Positions 7,636-22,547 of a DNA stretch of 64,000 nucleotides are shown piece by piece (positions within the stretch are counted from its first letter, which is position 1; every line of letters begins with the position of its first letter). The translations under genes were made by a program, and so were the position numbers. This DNA comes from Mesostigma viride (Eukaryota; Streptophyta; Mesostigmatophyceae; Mesostigmatales; Mesostigmataceae). The notes beneath the pieces were generated by a model that ran no database searches, had not been told where the DNA came from, and saw only the letters and a list, made by a program, of their open reading frames with translations. The stretch is from positions 3,157,216-3,221,215 of the forward strand of contig RPFO01000050.1 of assembly GCA_009746045.1 (NCBI GenBank), in the 5' to 3' direction.

Positions 7636-9716
7636 TCAACTACTATATTACGATCGTGTTGCGCAAGGGAGAAACCCGAACATCCTGACATCGCCGCGGG
7701 CGCCGTACCGTACGGCCTGATCGCACCCCCACGATCGAGGGCCATCCCTGAAATCCTGCGGAGCCGCGAGTTACGGCCCGTAACCGCCGGCCTGAACGCC
7801 GTCACACCCTCCAAAGATCGAGTCTTACCAATTCTGAACAGAAACCGAATTCAGCAAAATGCACGAGAAATGCCGTGGGGCATATACGGCTGATTAACTT
7901 GTTACTACGGGAAGGATCTCTATCCAAACATCCTAGTCGATTTACTAAGGGTTCAGACTGAACGAAAAATTTCTAGTGTTCAGACTGAACGAGAAATGTG
8001 CAGAAATTTTAGTTCGAACCTAGTCTGAACGGTTTTTGGGTCAGATTTTCGGTTCGGCCTACTTCCCACGCAATTTCCGTGCCAATTTTTGCGAGATGAC
8101 TGAACTGAACGTGTTCAGACGGGGAGCGTTGCAAAAAACGGCTCGAATCTGTGAAAAGCAAGGGACTCCTCCCAAAAAACGGCCGTACGAAACCGAAATT
8201 TTTGGGCTCCCGCTGGCCCCCCCAGCCTCGGACCCTGACAAAAATACGGACTAGAAGTGTTCAGGCTGAACGGGGAAAGTTGGACCGGTCGAACCGTACC
8301 AAATTTTAGTTCGCATGCAGGGCGGGGCGAGCGTCGCGTCGAACGCACCAGGCTGGGCAGTGGCAATGGGTAAAGTGACCGTGAATAATAAAAGCGGCAT
8401 GGTCGGGGCAAAAAACTTACATGAAACAAAGCGACGTGATGCGGAAGCAACCATAGTTGTTGCTGGCTGGCGATGGCGGGCGACGTAGCATGTGAAATCG
8501 GGATGGGGAATGCGAATTCATGGCTTTTATACATCCAAAGTTTGTATTGGAAGAGTACGTAGGAAACTTTCGGAGCTGGCGGGGCGTCAACCCCGTGCTA
8601 CCTGCGTGGGAGAGGTCCGTGTCGCTATGGCTTTTGCTGTACAATAGCCAGCGACCTGGAAATTGAACGTCGTCATCAGATTGTTTTGTTTCAGTGTCGT
8701 CATTCTTCAGTTTTACGTATTTCACGCCTTGTAAAATCAGTTTTGCTGTTAATGGAAGACGTGGGATGGGGCAAACGAATGTCTGGTGTCACAATAGACA
8801 ATTGCGATTGAGCGCTGGATTGCTTGGCACGGGACGAACGCTGGCGATGGCGATTTGTGTCAAAGATGTGGTCAATGTATCTGCTTTTATCTAATGTGAT
8901 TTACGTTTACCGTAATCTTATGCAATTTCCCTTTTTCCAGACGAATTTTCTTGGTCGCAGCGTGCACATACCGGACCAAGAGTCTGTCTTCCATTGTCGT
9001 ATCCGTGGGGTGCGTCCTCTTCATTCTCCCTGGGAATGTCATTGCCACGTTATCCGTGTTGCTTTCTTCTGGAACAGACTGGGCAGGGAAAGCCCATGAT
9101 TGCTCATGGATGATTGCTCATGCACCAATTTTGGGAGTCGTTGACTGCTGTGCTGCCTGACGTTGATGGTGGTTTTGCGTGTGATAAGCTGCCTTGCTTT
9201 GCACGTGAGTTTTCACTGGGCTGTATGGGTGAAGGTGAGCAACTAGGGGTGTGTCATGCTGTGCTATATTGCTTCCATCCAGCATATCCAAAGTTAGCCC
9301 AAGTGGCTTGAACACTGAACATTTTGCTTTGCTTTAATGGCTGTGCAATATTTGTGTTGTGCAGATTTTTACTGGGATGAAGCCAAATTCACGCATGGGT
9401 AGACAGTTTGCTGCACGTGAATTTTTACTGGGCTGTACGTGCAGGTGGGCAACCATGTGTTGTGCCATTTTTCTACGTGGATTCATCATATTTGCTGTCA
9501 AACGTAGGCCCCATTGGCTTGCACACTGAATTTTGCTTTGCTTGCTGTGTAATTTTGATGTCTCATTGTGCAGGCGTGCCCGCTACCTGTTCAACCAGGT
9601 GTGCTTTGCATTGTGCCAGCGGGGCCATGTTTGTTTCCTTTGCTTGTGTAGGCAGGCAGGCTGGCAGGGGACATGGGGCGCGAGGCTTGGGGCGTGGGGT
9701 ATGTGGCATGGGTCAG

Positions 9717-9911
<195 letters not shown>

Positions 9912-10369
9912 GGCAGCCACATGCACGAGATGTGATTATTGGCAAGCCAGCCAGCGGAGGCACCACAGGGAGGAGGGCATGGGGACAGGGGGAGGGGGGG
10001 AGGGGGCGGGGGGCAGGGTCCAGGCGGCAGGGGGCAGGGGGAGCCTTTCTGAAGCTATGAGTCACAGGTCGTGGGGACAGGGGGCGGGGGGCAGGGTCCA
10101 GGCGGCAGGGGGCAGGGGGAGCCTTTCTGAAGCTATGAGTCACAGGTCGTGGGAACTAGGGCATGGGGCAGGCCCTCAGCCACCTGCACGTGATGTGGTC
10201 AGAGGCAAGTCACAAGCAGGGGCACAGTGGGCAGGTGGGACGGGGCAGGGGACCTGGGGCACGAGCCATGGGGAGTGGGGCGTTGGGCAGGCAGGTAGGG
10301 GTGGTACATACGCACATGCCCTGCCATGCCCTGCCCTGGGTTGTCACACGTTGTTATGGGGTGCATATT

Positions 10370-10524
<155 letters not shown>

Positions 10525-11587
10525 AAGGCAGCCACATGCACGAGATGTGATTATTGGCAAGCCAGCCAGCGGAGGCACCACAGGGAGGAGGGCATGGGGA
10601 CAGGGGGAAGGGGGGCGGGGGCGGGGGGCAGGGTCCAGGCGGCAGGGGGCAGGGGGAGCCTTTCTGAAGCTATGAGTCACAGGTCGTGGGGACTGGGGCA
10701 TGGGGCAGGCCCTCAGCCACCTGCACGTGATGTGGTCAGAGGCAAGTCACAAGCAGGGGCACAGTGGGCAGGTGGGACGGGGCAGGGGACCTGGGGCACG
10801 AGCCATGAAACTTGGGGCATGGGGAGTGGGGCGTTGGGCAGGCAGGTAGGGGTGGTACACACGCACATGCCCTGCCATGCCCTGCGATCCCGCAAAAGGG
10901 CACCGTGGGGTCTTGTGGGTTGTCACACGTTGTTATGGGGTGCATATTTGCAGGGACATGAAGATGGGTGACCGCGCCGTAACCGAGACGTGTGTGGTGG
11001 CAACATGCCGCCTGGATACCAGCTGGCCTTGCCTCGTTAGAGCCATTTATGGCTGCATGTGATGGCGTGCCCTTGCGGTGGTCACAGTGGTCACAGTGAG
11101 GGCCTGTGGTTGCCCCATACTGGTGGTGGTTGTAAAGAAGTTAGCGAATACAAAACTTTCTTTCTTAAGGTGATTTTGAAGTGGGCATGAGCGATCGTGC
11201 ACATGGTAACATTTGATGGCCATTCCATGGTGAAGTTGGGAATTGGATGGGATTGTTTGATAAAGATGCGGTGGTGTGTCTTAAAATGAGCTGTGCTAAT
11301 CTCATTATGAAGTGCTCAAGACAACTCATTATAATAAATCAGAGTTGGAACAAACATTGTCTGCATCATGCCCCAACTTGAACACTACATGAAGTGTGAC
11401 ACCTATGCTACGTGTGTTGCGGGCTAGCTGTGTCAGCAAACAATTTTAGCTTTTAGCCCTCAAATCGTGTCCAACTCGCGCCTAACAATAGGAGCCAGTT
11501 GCACCTTGCATGGTAATGCCCACAAACTAACCTAAAACAGTTTAGTGTCCATACTGGGACCAAAGCACACTCATATAGGGACTTTGG

Positions 11588-11735
11588 TCTGGCAGGCCCC
11601 CAGCGGCTTGGCCGGCCAGGGCGGCATATTCTGACCTGGCCTGGCCCCAAGGGCATTCCCAAAAGGGTAGGGAAACATGCCACGAACTACACCCAGATGT
11701 TGCTGGATGACCTACTCATCCCAGCCATAACTCAT
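11588..11735 (+). pseudogene. Captured non-LTR retrotransposon fragment in unit 4
   Basis: A plus-strand frame reads KRVGKHATNYTQMLLDDL. The same peptide (KRVGKHATTYTQMLLADL) is encoded on the minus strand at about 63.1 kb next to other reverse-transcriptase C-terminal remnants. The fragment is therefore a piece of that retroelement carried inside the Helitron-like unit. It recurs in units 6, 11 and 15. Confidence 0.6.
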
Positions 11736-12136
11736 AAAAAATGACTACAATATTTGGAACGAATCCATGCATCGATGCTCCTACACCAATCAGTTTTCTG
11801 CACCGCCATAGCCTCGAATTTGCATGTACGTAATTATTTCGTCCCCGCAGTGGACCTTTAGCGAGATGGCTTGCCTGAACTTGTTCAGACGGGGAGCGTG
11901 CCAGGAAACGGCTGGAAGCTGGGAAAAGCAGGGGGCTCCGCCTGCGGACGGGCCGTACGAAGCCGAAATTTTATGGCTCCCGCTGGCCCCCCCGCCTAGG
12001 CGCCCTCGGCCACTGCCCCTTCGCGCTGCGCGCCCCGCGTGGCGCCGGCGTTCCCGAGGACGCACCCCGCGGGTGTACGCGCCAATCGCCCGCTCAGGCG
12101 CCAAAAAGTCCGGGCCCCGAAGGGGCCCCCAACTTG

Positions 12137-12867
12137 TCAACTACTATATTACGATCGTGTTGCGCAAGGGAGAAACCCGAACATCCTGACACCGCCGCGG
12201 GCGCCGTACCGTACGGCCTGATCGCACCCCCACGAACGCCTACTATTCCTGAAATCCTGCGGAGCCGCGAGTTACGGCCCGTAACCGCTCGCCTGAACGC
12301 CGTCACACCCTCCTAAGATCGAGTGTCAGCAGTTCTGAACGGAATCTGAATTCAGCAAAATGCGCGAGAAATGCCGGGGGGCATATACGGCTGATTAACT
12401 TGTTACTACGGGAAGGATCTCTATCCAAACATCCTACTTGATTTACTAAGGGTTCAGACTGAACGGGAATTCTCTAGTGTTCAGAATGAACGGGAAATGT
12501 GCAGAAATTTAAGTTCGAACCCTATTCTGAACGGTTTTTCGGTTAAATTTTCGGTTCGGCCTACTTCTTACGCAATTTCTGTGCCAATTTTAACGAGATG
12601 ACTGAACTGAACGTGTTCAGACGGGGAGCGTTGCAAAAAACGGCTCGAAACTCTGAAAAGCAGGGGGCTCAGCCCAAAAAACGGCCGTACGTAACCGAAA
12701 TTTCGGGCTCCCGCTGGCCCCCCCGCCTCGGCGCCCTCGGCCACTGCCCCTTCGCACTGCGCACCCCGCGTGGCGCCGGCGTTCCCGAGGACGCACCCCG
12801 CGGGTGTACGCGCCAATCGCCCGCTCAGGCGCCAAAAAGTCCGGGCCCCGCAGGGGCCCCCAACTTG
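12137..12867 (+). mobile_element. Array unit 5, family A short (731 bp)
   Basis: Very close to unit 2, sharing its diagnostic variants (CCTACT near position 100 and TTCTTACGC near the middle). Ends with hairpin and CTTG. Confidence 0.8.
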
Positions 12868-14918
12868 TCAACTACTATATTACGATCGTGTTGCGCAAGG
12901 GAGAAACCCGAACATCCTGACATCGCCGCGGGCGCCGTACCGTACGGCCTGATCGCACCCCCACGATCGAGGGCAAATCCTGAAATCCTGCGGAGCCGCG
13001 AGTAACGGCCCGTAACCGCCGGCCTGAACGCCGTCACACCCTCCTAAGATCGAGTCTCACATGTTCTGAACAGAATCTGACGTCAGCTCAATTCAGCAAA
13101 ATGCGCGAGAAATTGCGGGGGGCATATACGGCAGGGGGGAAGAGTTTGGGCTGGGGGGTCTCGACCGAAACATCCTACTTGATTTACTAGGGGTTCAGAC
13201 TGAACGGCTAACTTCGAGTGTTCAGACTGAACAATAATTGAGTTCGAACACATTTCTGAACGGGTTTTTGGTTCAATTTTCGGTTCGGCCTACTTCCCAC
13301 GCAATTTCCGTACCAATTTTTGCGAGATGACTGAACTGAACGTGTTCAGACGGGGAGCGTGGCGAAAAACGGCTCGAAACTGTGAAAAGCAGGGGGCTCC
13401 GCCTTGGGACGGGCCGTACGAAGCCGAAAATTTTGGGCTCCCGCTGGCCCCCCCCGCCTCGGACCCTGACAAAAATACGGACTTGAAGTATTCAGGTCGA
13501 ACGGGGAAAGTTGGACCGGTCGAACCGTACCAAATTTTAGTTCCGCATGCAGGGCGGGGCGAGCGTCGCGTCGAACGCACCAGGCTGGGCAGTGGCAATG
13601 GGTAAAGTGAACGTGAATAATAAAAGCGGCATGGTCGGGGCAAAAAATGTTAATGAAACAAAGCGACGTGATGACCATAGTTGTTGCTGGCTGGCGATGG
13701 CGGGCGACGTAGCATGTAAAATTGGGATGGGGAATGCGAATTCCTGGCTTTTATACATCAAAAGTTTGTATTGGAAGAGTACGTATGAAACTTTCTGAGC
13801 TGGCGGGGCGTCAACCCCGTGCTACCTGCGTGGGAGAGGTCCGTGTCGCTATGGCATTTGCTGTACAATAGCCAGCGACCTGGACATTGAACGTCGTCAT
13901 CAGATTGTTTTGTTTCAGTGTCGTCATTCTTCAGTTTTACGTATTTCACGCCTTGTAAAATCATTTTTGCTGTTCATGGAAGACGTGGGATGGGGCAAAC
14001 GAATGTCTGGTGTCACCATAGACAGTTGCGATTGAGCGCTGGATTGCTTGGCACGGGACGAACGCTGGCGATGGCGATTTGTGTCAAAGATGTGGTCAAT
14101 GTATCTGCTTTTATCTAATGTGATTTACGTTTACCGTAATCTTATGCAATTTCCTTTTTTCCAGACGAATTTTCTTGGTCGCAGCGTGCACATACCGGAC
14201 CAAGAGTCTGTCTTCCATTGTCGTATCCGTGGGGTGCGTCCTCTTCATTCTCCTTGGGAATGTCATTGCCACGTTATCCGTGTTGCTTTCTTCTGGAACA
14301 GGCTGGGCAGGGAAAGCCCATGATTGCTCATGGATGATTTCTCGTGCACCAATTTTGGGAGTCGTTGACTGCTGTGCTTCCTGACGTTGATGGTGGTTTT
14401 GCGTGTGATAAGCTGCCTTGCTTTGCACATGGGTTTTCACTGGGCTATATGGGTGAAGATGAGCAACTAGGGGTGTGTCATGCTGTGCTATATTGCTTCC
14501 ATCCAGCATATCCAAAGTTAGACTTGCTCTAATGGCTGTGCAATATTTGTGTTGTGCAGATTTTTACTGGGCTGAAGCCAAATTCACGCATGGGTAGACA
14601 GTTTGCTGCACGTGAATTTTTACTGGGCTGTACGTGCAGGTGGGCAACCATGTGTTGTGCCATATTTTTCTACATGGATTCATCATACTTGCTGTCAAAC
14701 GTAGGCCCCATTCGCTTGCACACTGAATTTTGCTTTGCTGGCTGTGTAATTTTGATGTCTCATTGTGCAGGCGTGCCCGCTACCTGATCAACCAGGTGTG
14801 CTTTGCATTGTGCCAGCGGGGCCATGTTTGTTTCCTTTGCACGTGTAGGCAGGCAGGCTGGCAGGGGACATGGGGCACGAGGCTTGGGGCGTGGGGTATG
14901 TGGCATGGGTCAGGCAGG

Positions 14919-15936
<1,018 letters not shown>

Positions 15937-16997
15937 AAGGCAGCCACATGCACGAGATGTGATTATTGGCAAGCCAGCTAGCGGGGGCACCACAGGGAGG
16001 AGGGAATGGGGACAGGGGGAAGGGGGAGGGGGCGGGGGGCAGGGTCCAGGCGGCAGGGGGCAGGGGGAGCCTTTCTGAAGCTATGAGTCACAGGTCGTGG
16101 GGACTAGGGCATGGGGCAGGCCCTCAGCCACGTGCACGTGATGTGGTCAGAGGCCAGTCACAAGCAGGGGCACAGTGGGCAGGTGGGACGGGGCAGGGGA
16201 CCTGGGGCACGAGCCATGAAACTTGGGGCATGGGGAGTGGGGCGTTGGGCAGGCAGGTAGGGGTGGTACACACGCACATGCCCTGCCATGCCCTGCGATC
16301 CCGCAAAAGGGCACCGTGGGGTCTTGTGGGTTGTCACACGTTGTTATGGGGTGCATATTTGCAGGGACATGAAGATGGGTGACCGCGCCGTAACCGAGAC
16401 GTGTGTGGTGGCAACATGCCGCCTGGATACCAGCTGGCCTTGCCTCGTTAGATACATTTATGGCTGCATGTGATGGCGTGCCCTTGCGGTGGTCACAGTG
16501 GTCACAGTGAGGGCCTGTGGTTGCCCCATACTGGTGGTGGTTGTAAAGAAGTTAGCGAATACAAAACTTTCTTTCTTAAGGTGATTTTGAAGTGGGCATG
16601 AGCGATCGTGCACATGGTAACATTTGATGGCCATTCCATGGTGAAGTTGGGAATTGGATGGGATTGTTTGATAAAGATGCGGTGGTGTGTCTTAAAATGA
16701 GCTGTGCTAATCTCATTATGAAGTGCTCAAGACAACTCATTATAATAAATCAGAGTTGGAACAAACATTGTCTGCATCATGCCCCAACTTGAACACTACA
16801 TGAAGTGTGACACCTATGCTACGTGTGTTGCGGGCTAGCTGTGTCAGCAAACAATTTTAGCTTTTAGCCCTCAAATCGTGTCCAACTCGCGCCTCACAAT
16901 AGGAGCCAGTTGCACCTTGCATGGTAATGTCCACAAACTAACCTAAAACAGTTTAGTGTCCATACTGGGACCAAAGCACACTCATATAGGGATTTTG

Positions 16998-17145
16998 GTC
17001 TGGCAGGCCCCCAGCGGCTTGGCCGGCCAGGGCGGCATATTCTGACCTGGCCTGGCCCCAAGGGCATTCCCAAAAGGGTAGGGAAACATGCCACGAACTA
17101 CACCCAGATGTTGCTGGATGACCTACTCATCCCAGCCATAACTCA
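16998..17145 (+). pseudogene. Captured non-LTR fragment in unit 6
   Basis: Same fragment as in unit 4, including the GKHATNYTQMLLDD reading on the plus strand. Confidence 0.6.
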
Positions 17146-17547
17146 TAAAAAATGACTACAATATTTGGAACGAATCCATGCATCGATGCTCCTACACCAA
17201 TCAGTTTTCTGCACCGCCATAGCCTCGAATTTGCATGTACATAATTATTTCGTCCCCGCAGTGGACCTTTAGCGAGATGACTTGCCTGAACGTGTTAAGA
17301 CGGGGAGCGTGCCAGGAAACGGCTCGACGCTGGGAAAAGCAGGGGGCTCCGCCTGCGGACGGGCCGTACGAAGCCGAAATTTTATGGCTCCCGCTGGCCC
17401 CCCCGCCTCGGCGCCCTCGGCCACTGCCCCTTCGCGCTGCGCGCCCCGCGTGGCGCCGGCGTTCCCGAGGACGCACCCCGCGGGTGTACGCGCCAATCGC
17501 CCGCTCAGGCGCCAAAAAGTCCGGGCCCCGAAGGGGCCCCCAACTTG

Positions 17548-18280
17548 TCAACTACTTAACTACGATCGTGTTGCGCAAGGGAGAAACCCGAACATCCTGA
17601 CATCGCCGCGGGCGCCGTACCGTACGGCCTGATCGCACCCCCACGAACGAGGGCAAATCCTGAAATCCTGCGGAGCCGCGAGTAACGGCCCGTAACCGCT
17701 AGTCTGAACGCCGTCACACCCTCCTAAGATCGAGTCTTACCTATTCTGAACAGAAGCTGAATTCAGCAAAATGCGCAAGAAATGCCGGGGGGCATATACG
17801 GCTGGGAGGAAGAGTTTATACACGAAGGATCTCTCTCCAAACAAAATACTAGAAATACTAAGGGTTCAGACTGAACGGGAAATTTCGACTGTTCAGACTG
17901 AACGAGAAGTGTGCGGAAAATTTAGTTCGAACCCTATTTTGAACGGTTTGTCGGTTAAATTTTCGGTTCGGCCTACTTCCCACGCAATTTTCGTGCCAAT
18001 TTTAGCGGGATGACACAACTGAACGTGTTCAGACGGGGAGCGTGGCAAAAAACGGCTAGAAACTGTGAAAAGCAGGGGGCTCAGCCCCAAAAACGGCCGT
18101 ACGGAACCGAAATTTTTGGGCTCCCGCTGGCCCCCCCGCCTCGGCGCCCTCGGCCACTGCCCCTTCGCACTGCGCACCCCGCGTGGCGCCGGCGTTCCCG
18201 AGGACGCATCCCGCGGGTGTACGCGCCAATCGCCCGCTCAGGCGCCAAAAAGTCTGGGCCCCGCAGGGGCCCCCAACTTG
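17548..18280 (+). mobile_element. Array unit 7, family A short, variant start (733 bp)
   Basis: Begins TCAACTACTTAACTACG rather than the TATATTACG form. Internal sequence differs from units 1-5 (TTTATACACGAAGGATC; GCGGGATGACACAACTG). It defines a subfamily shared with units 9, 10, 19 and 20. Confidence 0.8.
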
Positions 18281-21200
18281 TCAACTACTATATTACGATC
18301 GTGTTGCGCAAGGGAGAACCCCGAACATCCTGACACCGCCGCGGGCGCCGTACCGTACGGCCTGATCGCACCCCCACGATCGAGGGCAAATCCTGAAATC
18401 CTGCGGAGCCGCGAGTTACGGCCCGTAACCGCCGGCCTGAACGCCGTCACACCCTCCTAAGATCGAGTCTGAGGTGTTCTGAACAGAAACCGAATTCAGC
18501 AAAATGCGCGAGAAATGCCGGGGGGCATATACGGCTGGGGGGAAGAGTTAGGTAAGAAGCAGCTTAGCCAAACAACCTGTGCTGAACATGCTTCTTGGCT
18601 GGAGACCGGTGCCACGAGCGCAAACTGAACGGCACAAGGGGCACCCTGTCGTAGCCTGACTTTGAATCCGGAGCGTCAGATATTTCTGGATCCGAAAAGT
18701 GTTAATACTGAACGGGGCGCGGGGAAAGCAAATTTGGTGCGCAGACGGACCGTACGAGCTCTGAACGCATGCTCGAAGCGGTGAAAAGCAGGGGGCTCCG
18801 CCTGCGGACGGGCCGTACGAAGCCGAAATTTTTGGGCTCCCGCTGGCCCCCCCCGCCTCGGACCCTGACAAAAATTCCTACTTGAAGTGTTCAGGCTGAA
18901 CGGGGAAAGTTGGACCGGTCGAACCGTACCAAATTTTAGTTCGCATGCAGGGCGGGGCGAGCGTCGCGTCGAACGCACCAGGCTGGGCAGTGGCAATGGG
19001 TAAAGTGACCGTGAATAATAAAAGCGGCATGGTCGGGGCAAAAATTTTAATGAAACAAAGCGACGTGCTGCGGAAGCAACCATAGTTGTTGCTGGCTGGC
19101 GATGGCGGGCGACGTAGCATGTGAAATTGGGATGGGGAATGCGAATTCATGGCTTTTATACATCAAAAGTTTGTATTGGAAGAGTACGTAGGAAACTTTC
19201 TGAGCTGGCGGGGCGTCAACCCCGTGCAACCTGCGTGGGAGAGGTCCGTGTCGCTATGGCATTTGCTGTATAATAGCCAGCGACCTGGAAATTGAACGTC
19301 GTCATCAGATTGTTTTGTTTCATTGTCGTCATTCTTCAGTTTTACGTATTTCACGCCTTGTAAAATCAGTTTTGCTGTTCATGGAAGACGTGGGATGGGG
19401 CAAACGAATGTCTGGTGTCACCATAGACAGTTGCGATTGAGCGCTGGATTGCTTGGCACGGGACGAACGCTGGCGCTGGCGATTTGTGTCAAAGATGTGG
19501 TCAATGTATCTGCTTTTATCTAATGTGATTTACGTTTACCGTAATCTTATGCAATTTCCTTTTTTCCAGACGAATTTTCTTGGTCGCAGCGTGCACATAC
19601 CGGACCAAGAGTCTGTCTTCCATTGTCGTATCCGTGGGGTGCGTCCTCTTCATTCTCCTTGGGAATGTCATCGCCACGTTATCCGTGTTGCTTTCTTTTG
19701 GAACAGGCTGGGCAGGGAAAGCCCATGATTGCTCATGGATGATTTCTCATGCACCAATTTTGGGAGTCGTTGACTGCTGTGCTTCCTGACGTTGATGGTG
19801 GTTTTGCGTGTGATAAGCTGCCTTGCTTTGCACGTGAGTTTTCACTGGGCTATATGGGTGAAGGTGAGCAACTAGGGGTGTGTCATGCTGTGCTATATTG
19901 CTTCCATCCAGCATATCCAAAGTTAGACTTGCTCTAATGGCTGTGCAATATTTGTGTTGTGCAGATTTTTACTGGGCTGAAGCCAAATTCACGCATGGGT
20001 AGACAGTTTGCTGCACGTGAATTTTGACTGGGCTGTACGTGCAGGTGGGTAACCATGTGTTGTGCCATATTTTTCTACATGGATTCATCATACTTGCTGT
20101 CAAACGTAGGCCCCATTCGCTTGCACACTGAATTTTGCTTTGCTGGCTGTGTAATTTTGATGTCTCATTGTGCAGGCGTGCCCGCTACCTGATCAACCAG
20201 GTGTGCTTTGCATTGTGCCAGCGGGGCCATGTTTGTTTCCTTTGCACGTGTAGACAGGCAGGCTGGCAGGGGACATGGGGTAGAGGCTTAGGGCGTGGGG
20301 TATGTGGCATGGGTCAGGCAGCCAGCCAGCCAGCCAGCCAGCCAGCAAGGCAGCCACATGCACGAGATGTGATTATTGGCAAGCCAGCCAGCGGGGGCAC
20401 CACAGGGAGGAGGGCATGGGGACAGGGGGAAGGGGGGAGGGGCGGGGGGCAGGGTCCAGGCGGCAGGGGGCAGGGGGAGCCTTTCTGAAGCTATGAGTCA
20501 CAGGTCATGGGGACTGGGGCATGGGGCAGGCCCTCAGCCACCTGCACGTGATGTGGTCAGAGGCAAGACACAAGCAAGGGCACAGTGGGCAGGTGGGACG
20601 GGGCAGGGGACCTGGGGCACGAGCCATGAAACTTGGGGACATGGGGCACGAGGCTTGGGGCGTGGGGTATGTGGCATGGGTCAGGCAGCCAGCCAGCCAG
20701 CCAGCCAGCCAGCAAGCAAGGCAGCCACATGCACGAGATGTGATTATTGGCAAGCCAGCCAGCGGGGGCACCACAGGGAGGGGACAGGGGGAAGGGGGGA
20801 GGGGGCGGGGGGCAGGGTACAGGCGGCAGGGGGCAGGGGGAGCCTTTCTGAAGCTATGAGTCACAGGTCGTGGGGACTGGGGCATGGGGCAGGCCCTCAG
20901 CCACCTGCACGTGATGTGGTCAGAGGCAAGTCACAAGCAGGGGCACAGTGGGCAGGTGGGACGGGGCAGGGGACCTGGGGCACGAGCCATGAAACTTGGG
21001 GCATGGGGAGTGGGGCGTTGGGCAGGCAGGTAGGGGTGGTACACACGCACATGCCCTGCCATGCCCTGCGATCCCGCAAAAGGGCACCGTGGGGTCTTGT
21101 GGGTTGTCACACGTTGTTATGGGGTGCATATTTGCAGGGACATGAAGATGGGTGACCGCGCCGTAACCGAGACGTGTGTGGTGGCAACATGCCGCCTGGA

Positions 21201-21814
21201 TACCAGCTAGCCTTGCTTCGTTAGCTTCATTTATGGCTGCATGTGATGGCGTGCCCTTGCCGTGGTCACAGTGGTCACAGTGATGGCCTGTGGTTGCCCC
21301 ATACTGGTGGTGGTTATAAAGAAGTTAGCGAATACAAAACTTTCTTTCTTAAGGTGATTTTGAAGTGGGCATGAGCGATCGTGCACATGCTAACATTTGA
21401 TGGCCATTCCATGGTGAAGTTGGGAATTGGATGGGATTGTTTGATGTTCAGACTGAACGAAAATGAGTTGCTAATCTCATTATGAACGGCTTTGGACAAA
21501 TTTTCGGTTCGGCCTACTTCCCACGCATCGTGCCAATTTTAGCGAGATGACTGTGACCTGAACGTGTTCAGACGGGAGCGTGGCAAAAAACGGCTCGAAA
21601 CTGTGAAAAGCAGGGGCTCAGCCCCAAAAACGGCCGTACGAACCGAAATTTTTGGGCTCCCGCTGGCCCCCCCGCCTCGGCGCCCTCGGCCACTGCCCCT
21701 TCGCACTGCGCACCCCGCGTGGCGCCGGCGTTCCCGAGGACGCACCCGCGGGTGTACGCGCCAATCGCCCGCTCAGGCGCCAAAAAGTCTGGGCCCCGAG
21801 GGGCCCCCAACTTG
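18281..21814 (+). mobile_element. Array unit 8, family A long, rearranged (3534 bp)
   Basis: Long form with short CCAG tracts (20317-20344 and 20687-20713). It lacks the captured non-LTR fragment: at about 21445 the interior jumps into a family A 3' region. That 3' region (21500-21815) carries many single-base losses, several in homopolymers, compared with other copies. Confidence 0.7.
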
Positions 21815-22547
21815 TCAACTACTTAACTACGATCGTGTTGCGCAAGGGAGAAACCCGAACATCCTGACATCGCCGCGGGCGCCGTACCGTACGGCCTGAT
21901 CGCACCCCCACGAACGAGGGCAAATCCTGAAATCCTGCGGAGCCGCGAGTAACGGCCCGTAACCGCTAGTCTGAACGCCGTCACACCCTCCTAAGATCGA
22001 GTCTTACCTATTCTGAACAGAAGCTGAATTCAGCAAAATGCGCAAGAAATGCCGGGGGGCATATACGGCTGGGAGGAAGAGTTTATACACGAAGGATCTC
22101 TCTCCAAACAAAATACTAGAAATACTAAGGGTTCAGACTGAACGGGAAATTTCGACTGTTCAGACTGAACGAGAAGTGTGCGGAAAATTTAGTTCGAACC
22201 CTATTTTGAACGGTTTGTCGGTTAAATTTTCGGTTCGGCCTACTTCCCACGCAATTTTCGTGCCAATTTTAGCGGGATGACACAACTGAACGTGTTCAGA
22301 CGGGGAGCGTGGCAAAAAACGGCTAGAAACTGTGAAAAGCAGGGGGCTCAGCCCCAAAAACGGCCGTACGGAACCGAAATTTTTGGGCTCCCGCTGGCCC
22401 CCCCGCCTCGGCGCCCTCGGCCACTGCCCCTTCGCACTGCGCACCCCGCGTGGCGCCGGCGTTCCCGAGGACGCATCCCGCGGGTGTACGCGCCAATCGC
22501 CCGCTCAGGCGCCAAAAAGTCTGGGCCCCGCAGGGGCCCCCAACTTG
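21815..22547 (+). mobile_element. Array unit 9, family A short variant (733 bp)
   Basis: Nearly identical to unit 7 along its length and followed by a further copy, giving a local tandem pair. Confidence 0.8.

Noticed and set aside
8824-9099. 91-aa frame repeated in all long A units (also 14048, 19453, 24465, 30414, 32431)
   Set aside because: It is repeated only because the unit is repeated. It resembles no family and the homologous family C region does not keep the frame.
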